From positions 1-52,182 of the IMG/VR virus record IMGVR_UViG_3300024262_004288: 52,182 nucleotides of DNA. One strand, 5' to 3'. Positions 50,201-52,182 of the stretch are shown here, one piece after another (the first letter of the stretch is position 1; each line of letters opens with the position of its first letter). Source of the stretch: a virus. The position numbers and the translations under genes are program-made. The notes beneath the pieces are model-generated. The model worked only from the letters and a program-made list of their open reading frames with translations. It searched no databases and was not told the DNA's origin.

Positions 50201-50274
50201 GCCCATGTAGCTCAGCCCGGTAGAGCAGCGTACTCGTAATACGCAGGTCGCTGGTTCGATTCCAGTCATGGGCC
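50201..50274 (+). tRNA. tRNA-Thr, anticodon CGT
   Basis: Cloverleaf with acceptor GCCCATG/CATGGGC, anticodon stem GCGTA/TACGC, loop CTCGTAA (anticodon CGT at 50235-50237, reads ACG) and T-arm CTGG-TTCGATT-CCAG. U33 is normal. Similar to bacterial tRNA-Thr(CGT). No genuine CCA end is encoded. It stands 12 nt after the first tRNA. Confidence 0.95.
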
Positions 50275-50291
50275 CAGTCTTAGGAGTCTTA

Positions 50292-50573
50292 GTGCAAGCA
50301 TCAGAGTATGATGACATTCAGGATCAGTATGAGCAGCTACTACGTGACGGAAAACTCGTCACGCGCCAAACATTACATTTAGTCATGTATCCCGGAGATA
50401 TCGATGGTAACGATTTTATTACCACCGATCTGACTACTATTGCTCCCCACACTCCTGTGACCTTTCACCTCAAGAGCCGAGGAGTTCTTTTGGTGAAATT
50501 CTCAGACGAAATTGCAGCACTACAAAACGATGCAGATCTATCCGATCTATTTCAGGAGAAGAAAGATGCTTAA
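50292..50573 (+). CDS. Hypothetical protein, 93 residues
   Basis: An upstream ATG at 50268 lies inside the tRNA; GTG 50292 with AGGAG at 5 nt is the sensible start. Strands such as VTFHLKSRGVLLVKF and an acidic end are seen. It overlaps the RNA ligase gene by 8 nt. No family recognised. Confidence 0.55.
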   Translation: MQASEYDDIQDQYEQLLRDGKLVTRQTLHLVMYPGDIDGNDFITTDLTTIAPHTPVTFHLKSRGVLLVKFSDEIAALQNDADLSDLFQEKKDA

Positions 50574-52104
50574 CAAGAATGACGCTATTATCAAAGCCGT
50601 CAAGGCTTTGCATTTCGATGATTTATATCTGCACGACAGGGTCAAGGCATTTGGGTTGCATCCCAACATGCTGACATACGAAGTGATGTTACTGGGTGAG
50701 GCCGGGGGCTATTCTCCTCGTGCGCAGCTTTGGAACATCAAGGGAATCCGCATGGACCGCGCGGAGCCTCAAACGGTTACTTCCGTCTTGGCCCGGAACG
50801 TGCCGGGCCCAGGTTACACTCATTACGAAAAGCATGGAATTTGGACGAAGGCATTGCCCTTCAATGGAGACACTGAAGACGAGCGTCGAATGATCGATGC
50901 TGCAACGTTGTTGGGGGCTGTTGCGTCAACGATGCAGAACTTCGACAACGTCGAAGATCCTTTCAATCAAGGCAATACATTAACTGGCAGTCTTTGTCGG
51001 CAAGGAGACTTCCGTTACGGTGCGTTGGTCATCACGGCCGTCAATGGTGCCGCAGTGCCGCCACAGGTTATCTATGGCACGACAAAACTAGCCTATCCCT
51101 TTACCACTTCTTCGAAGGGTGAAGAGAATCGCGATTACCAACGATTCCCAGCAAAGGTCATCTCGGTGCATGCATACGAGAAGTTGGATGGTACCAACAT
51201 CCTCCAGTATTCGTATACGGACGTGCTTGGCCGGCGTTACGTAACTTACAAGACACGGCTCTCTCCTGTGCTACAGGAGAGTCGCTTCGGAAACTTCATT
51301 GCTCTTTGGAAAGAGATGCTGGAAAAGTATCCCGAGATTGATGTAAATCCAATTGTACGATCCGGAGAATATACTTGCTCGTACGAATTGTACGGTGCTC
51401 GTAATCATCATACTATTCTTTACGAGGATGACCTTGAGACCCGATTGCTCTTCGCTGTCCGTCAGGAAGATGCTAAGTTAACTACTCCTGCTGATATCAT
51501 GCAGAACATTGGAGTTCCCAAATTACAGATTCTGGAAACATGTCGAAATGCAGATGACCTATTGGCACTATACGAAAGACTCCGATTAGAATCCAATGAG
51601 ACCAACCGTAAGGTCAATGCCCAGCGAGATGATCCCAAGGCAGAGGGTGATGCCTACGTTATTGGCACCGAGGGTTACGTCTTTTACGTACTAGGCACCA
51701 ACAAGGATGACGACCTACCCAAGTGGTATCCCTTCAAGTGCAAGCCCGAGATGATCGAGGCGATGCATTGGACGACATCCTCAATTCCTGAGTCAATTAT
51801 TCTACCCACCATTCGTAACTCCTTCGAGCATTTGGATATTCCTACTGTCGATGACATCAAGGAGATGTTGGCAGAAGAGTTTACAACTCAGCAGATTGCC
51901 AAATCTGAGATTCGCATTGGGCATTGCCTCCAAATTGTTCTGGAGCAGCGGACTTTCCAAGTGAGGCTACGGGAATTATTTGAGGACATTGAGGACAAAT
52001 CAAATACGGGTTCGATTATGCGCGCACTTTCTCAGCATTTGCCCCGAGAGAAAATGAATTCTGCCTTTACTGCTCTAGAGAAGATGGGATTGGTGAAACG
52101 CTGA
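50566..52104 (+). CDS. RNA ligase (ATP-dependent nucleotidyltransferase family)
   Basis: A 512-residue protein from ATG 50566 (AGGAGAAG upstream). The nucleotidyltransferase motifs are complete: motif I YEKLDGTN with Lys206 as AMP acceptor, motif III SYELYGARN, motif IV EGYVFYV, motif V WYPFKCKP. K-x-D-G-T-N and ELYG are characteristic of T4 Rnl2/DraRnl-type RNA ligases, not DNA ligases. A 200-residue N-terminal region and a helical C-terminal domain are additional. Directly downstream of the tRNA genes, it may repair tRNAs cut by host anticodon nucleases. Confidence 0.87.
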   Translation: MLNKNDAIIKAVKALHFDDLYLHDRVKAFGLHPNMLTYEVMLLGEAGGYSPRAQLWNIKGIRMDRAEPQTVTSVLARNVPGPGYTHYEKHGIWTKALPFNGDTEDERRMIDAATLLGAVASTMQNFDNVEDPFNQGNTLTGSLCRQGDFRYGALVITAVNGAAVPPQVIYGTTKLAYPFTTSSKGEENRDYQRFPAKVISVHAYEKLDGTNILQYSYTDVLGRRYVTYKTRLSPVLQESRFGNFIALWKEMLEKYPEIDVNPIVRSGEYTCSYELYGARNHHTILYEDDLETRLLFAVRQEDAKLTTPADIMQNIGVPKLQILETCRNADDLLALYERLRLESNETNRKVNAQRDDPKAEGDAYVIGTEGYVFYVLGTNKDDDLPKWYPFKCKPEMIEAMHWTTSSIPESIILPTIRNSFEHLDIPTVDDIKEMLAEEFTTQQIAKSEIRIGHCLQIVLEQRTFQVRLRELFEDIEDKSNTGSIMRALSQHLPREKMNSAFTALEKMGLVKR

Positions 52105-52182
52105 TGGAAATAGTCGAGGGTTAAGCGTGGCTATCTGGGAATAGGGTAGCCGAGACACTTGCGATGAATACTTATTAGTTGA

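Noticed and set aside
50268-50291. ATG start of the gene after the tRNAs at 50268
   Set aside because: This ATG lies within the acceptor stem of tRNA-Thr(CGT); GTG 50292 in the same frame has a proper AGGAG site.
52105-52182. Last 78 bases of the window
   Set aside because: Only a short ATG frame of six codons and a weak GGCTA/TAGCC stem are visible; nothing can be supported.

Overview
The window looks like part of the genome of a large double-stranded DNA tailed bacteriophage, or a close relative. Genes are short and tightly packed, often with ATGA-type overlaps. Almost all read on the + strand; only the primase, a SWIM-finger protein and two tiny reading frames are on the minus strand. The window carries its own DNA replication and recombination set, a sigma factor, two threonine tRNAs, a DNA-modification pathway and virion-like proteins. 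No rRNA, ribosomal protein, integrase or transposase was seen. The host cannot be named from this sequence.

Layout. 1-2.4 kb: end of a probable virion region, then a minus-strand DnaG-type primase. 2.4-9.7 kb: PD-(D/E)XK nuclease, DpdA-like guanine transglycosylase, SWIM protein, sigma-70-like factor, decoration-type protein, MutM glycosylase and a probable ssDNA-binding protein. 9.7-22.4 kb: thioredoxin-like and Hfq-like proteins, topoisomerase IA, RecA/UvsX recombinase, QueC, a DUF2156-like protein, YkgJ-type cysteine proteins, a histidine phosphatase, Mre11/SbcD, DnaX clamp loader and Rad50/SbcC. 22.35-25.7 kb: an unusual island with two promoters directly followed by 20-24 bp hairpins, a membrane-anchored Lys/Ala-rich protein, a roughly 720-nt intergenic region dense in RNA helices, a coiled-coil protein and a further ~300-nt structured region. 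25.7-38.5 kb: two ATP-dependent DNA ligases, Cys-rich zinc proteins, a MoxR ATPase with a VWA/metallopeptidase partner and several GC-rich, probably highly expressed genes, most of them closed by strong hairpins. 38.5-45.5 kb: HNH nuclease, DnaB-like helicase, KhpA-like KH protein, flap/5' exonuclease, FolE, a nucleotidyltransferase and many small unknown genes. 45.5-52.2 kb: large unknown genes, two tRNA-Thr genes and an RNA ligase.

How it fits together. Primase, DnaB-like helicase, a possible helicase loader, clamp loader, SSB-like protein, 5' exonuclease, ligases, topoisomerase, RecA and Mre11-Rad50 form a T4-like recombination-dependent replication set. No DNA polymerase lies in the window. 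FolE, QueC and DpdA are three steps of a 7-deazaguanine DNA-modification pathway; QueD and QueE are not visible here. The Hfq-like and KhpA-like RNA chaperones occur in the same genome as the large structured RNA candidate, which resembles giant phage RNAs such as GOLLD or ROOL in size, setting and helix density. That class assignment is an inference and needs a covariance-model search.
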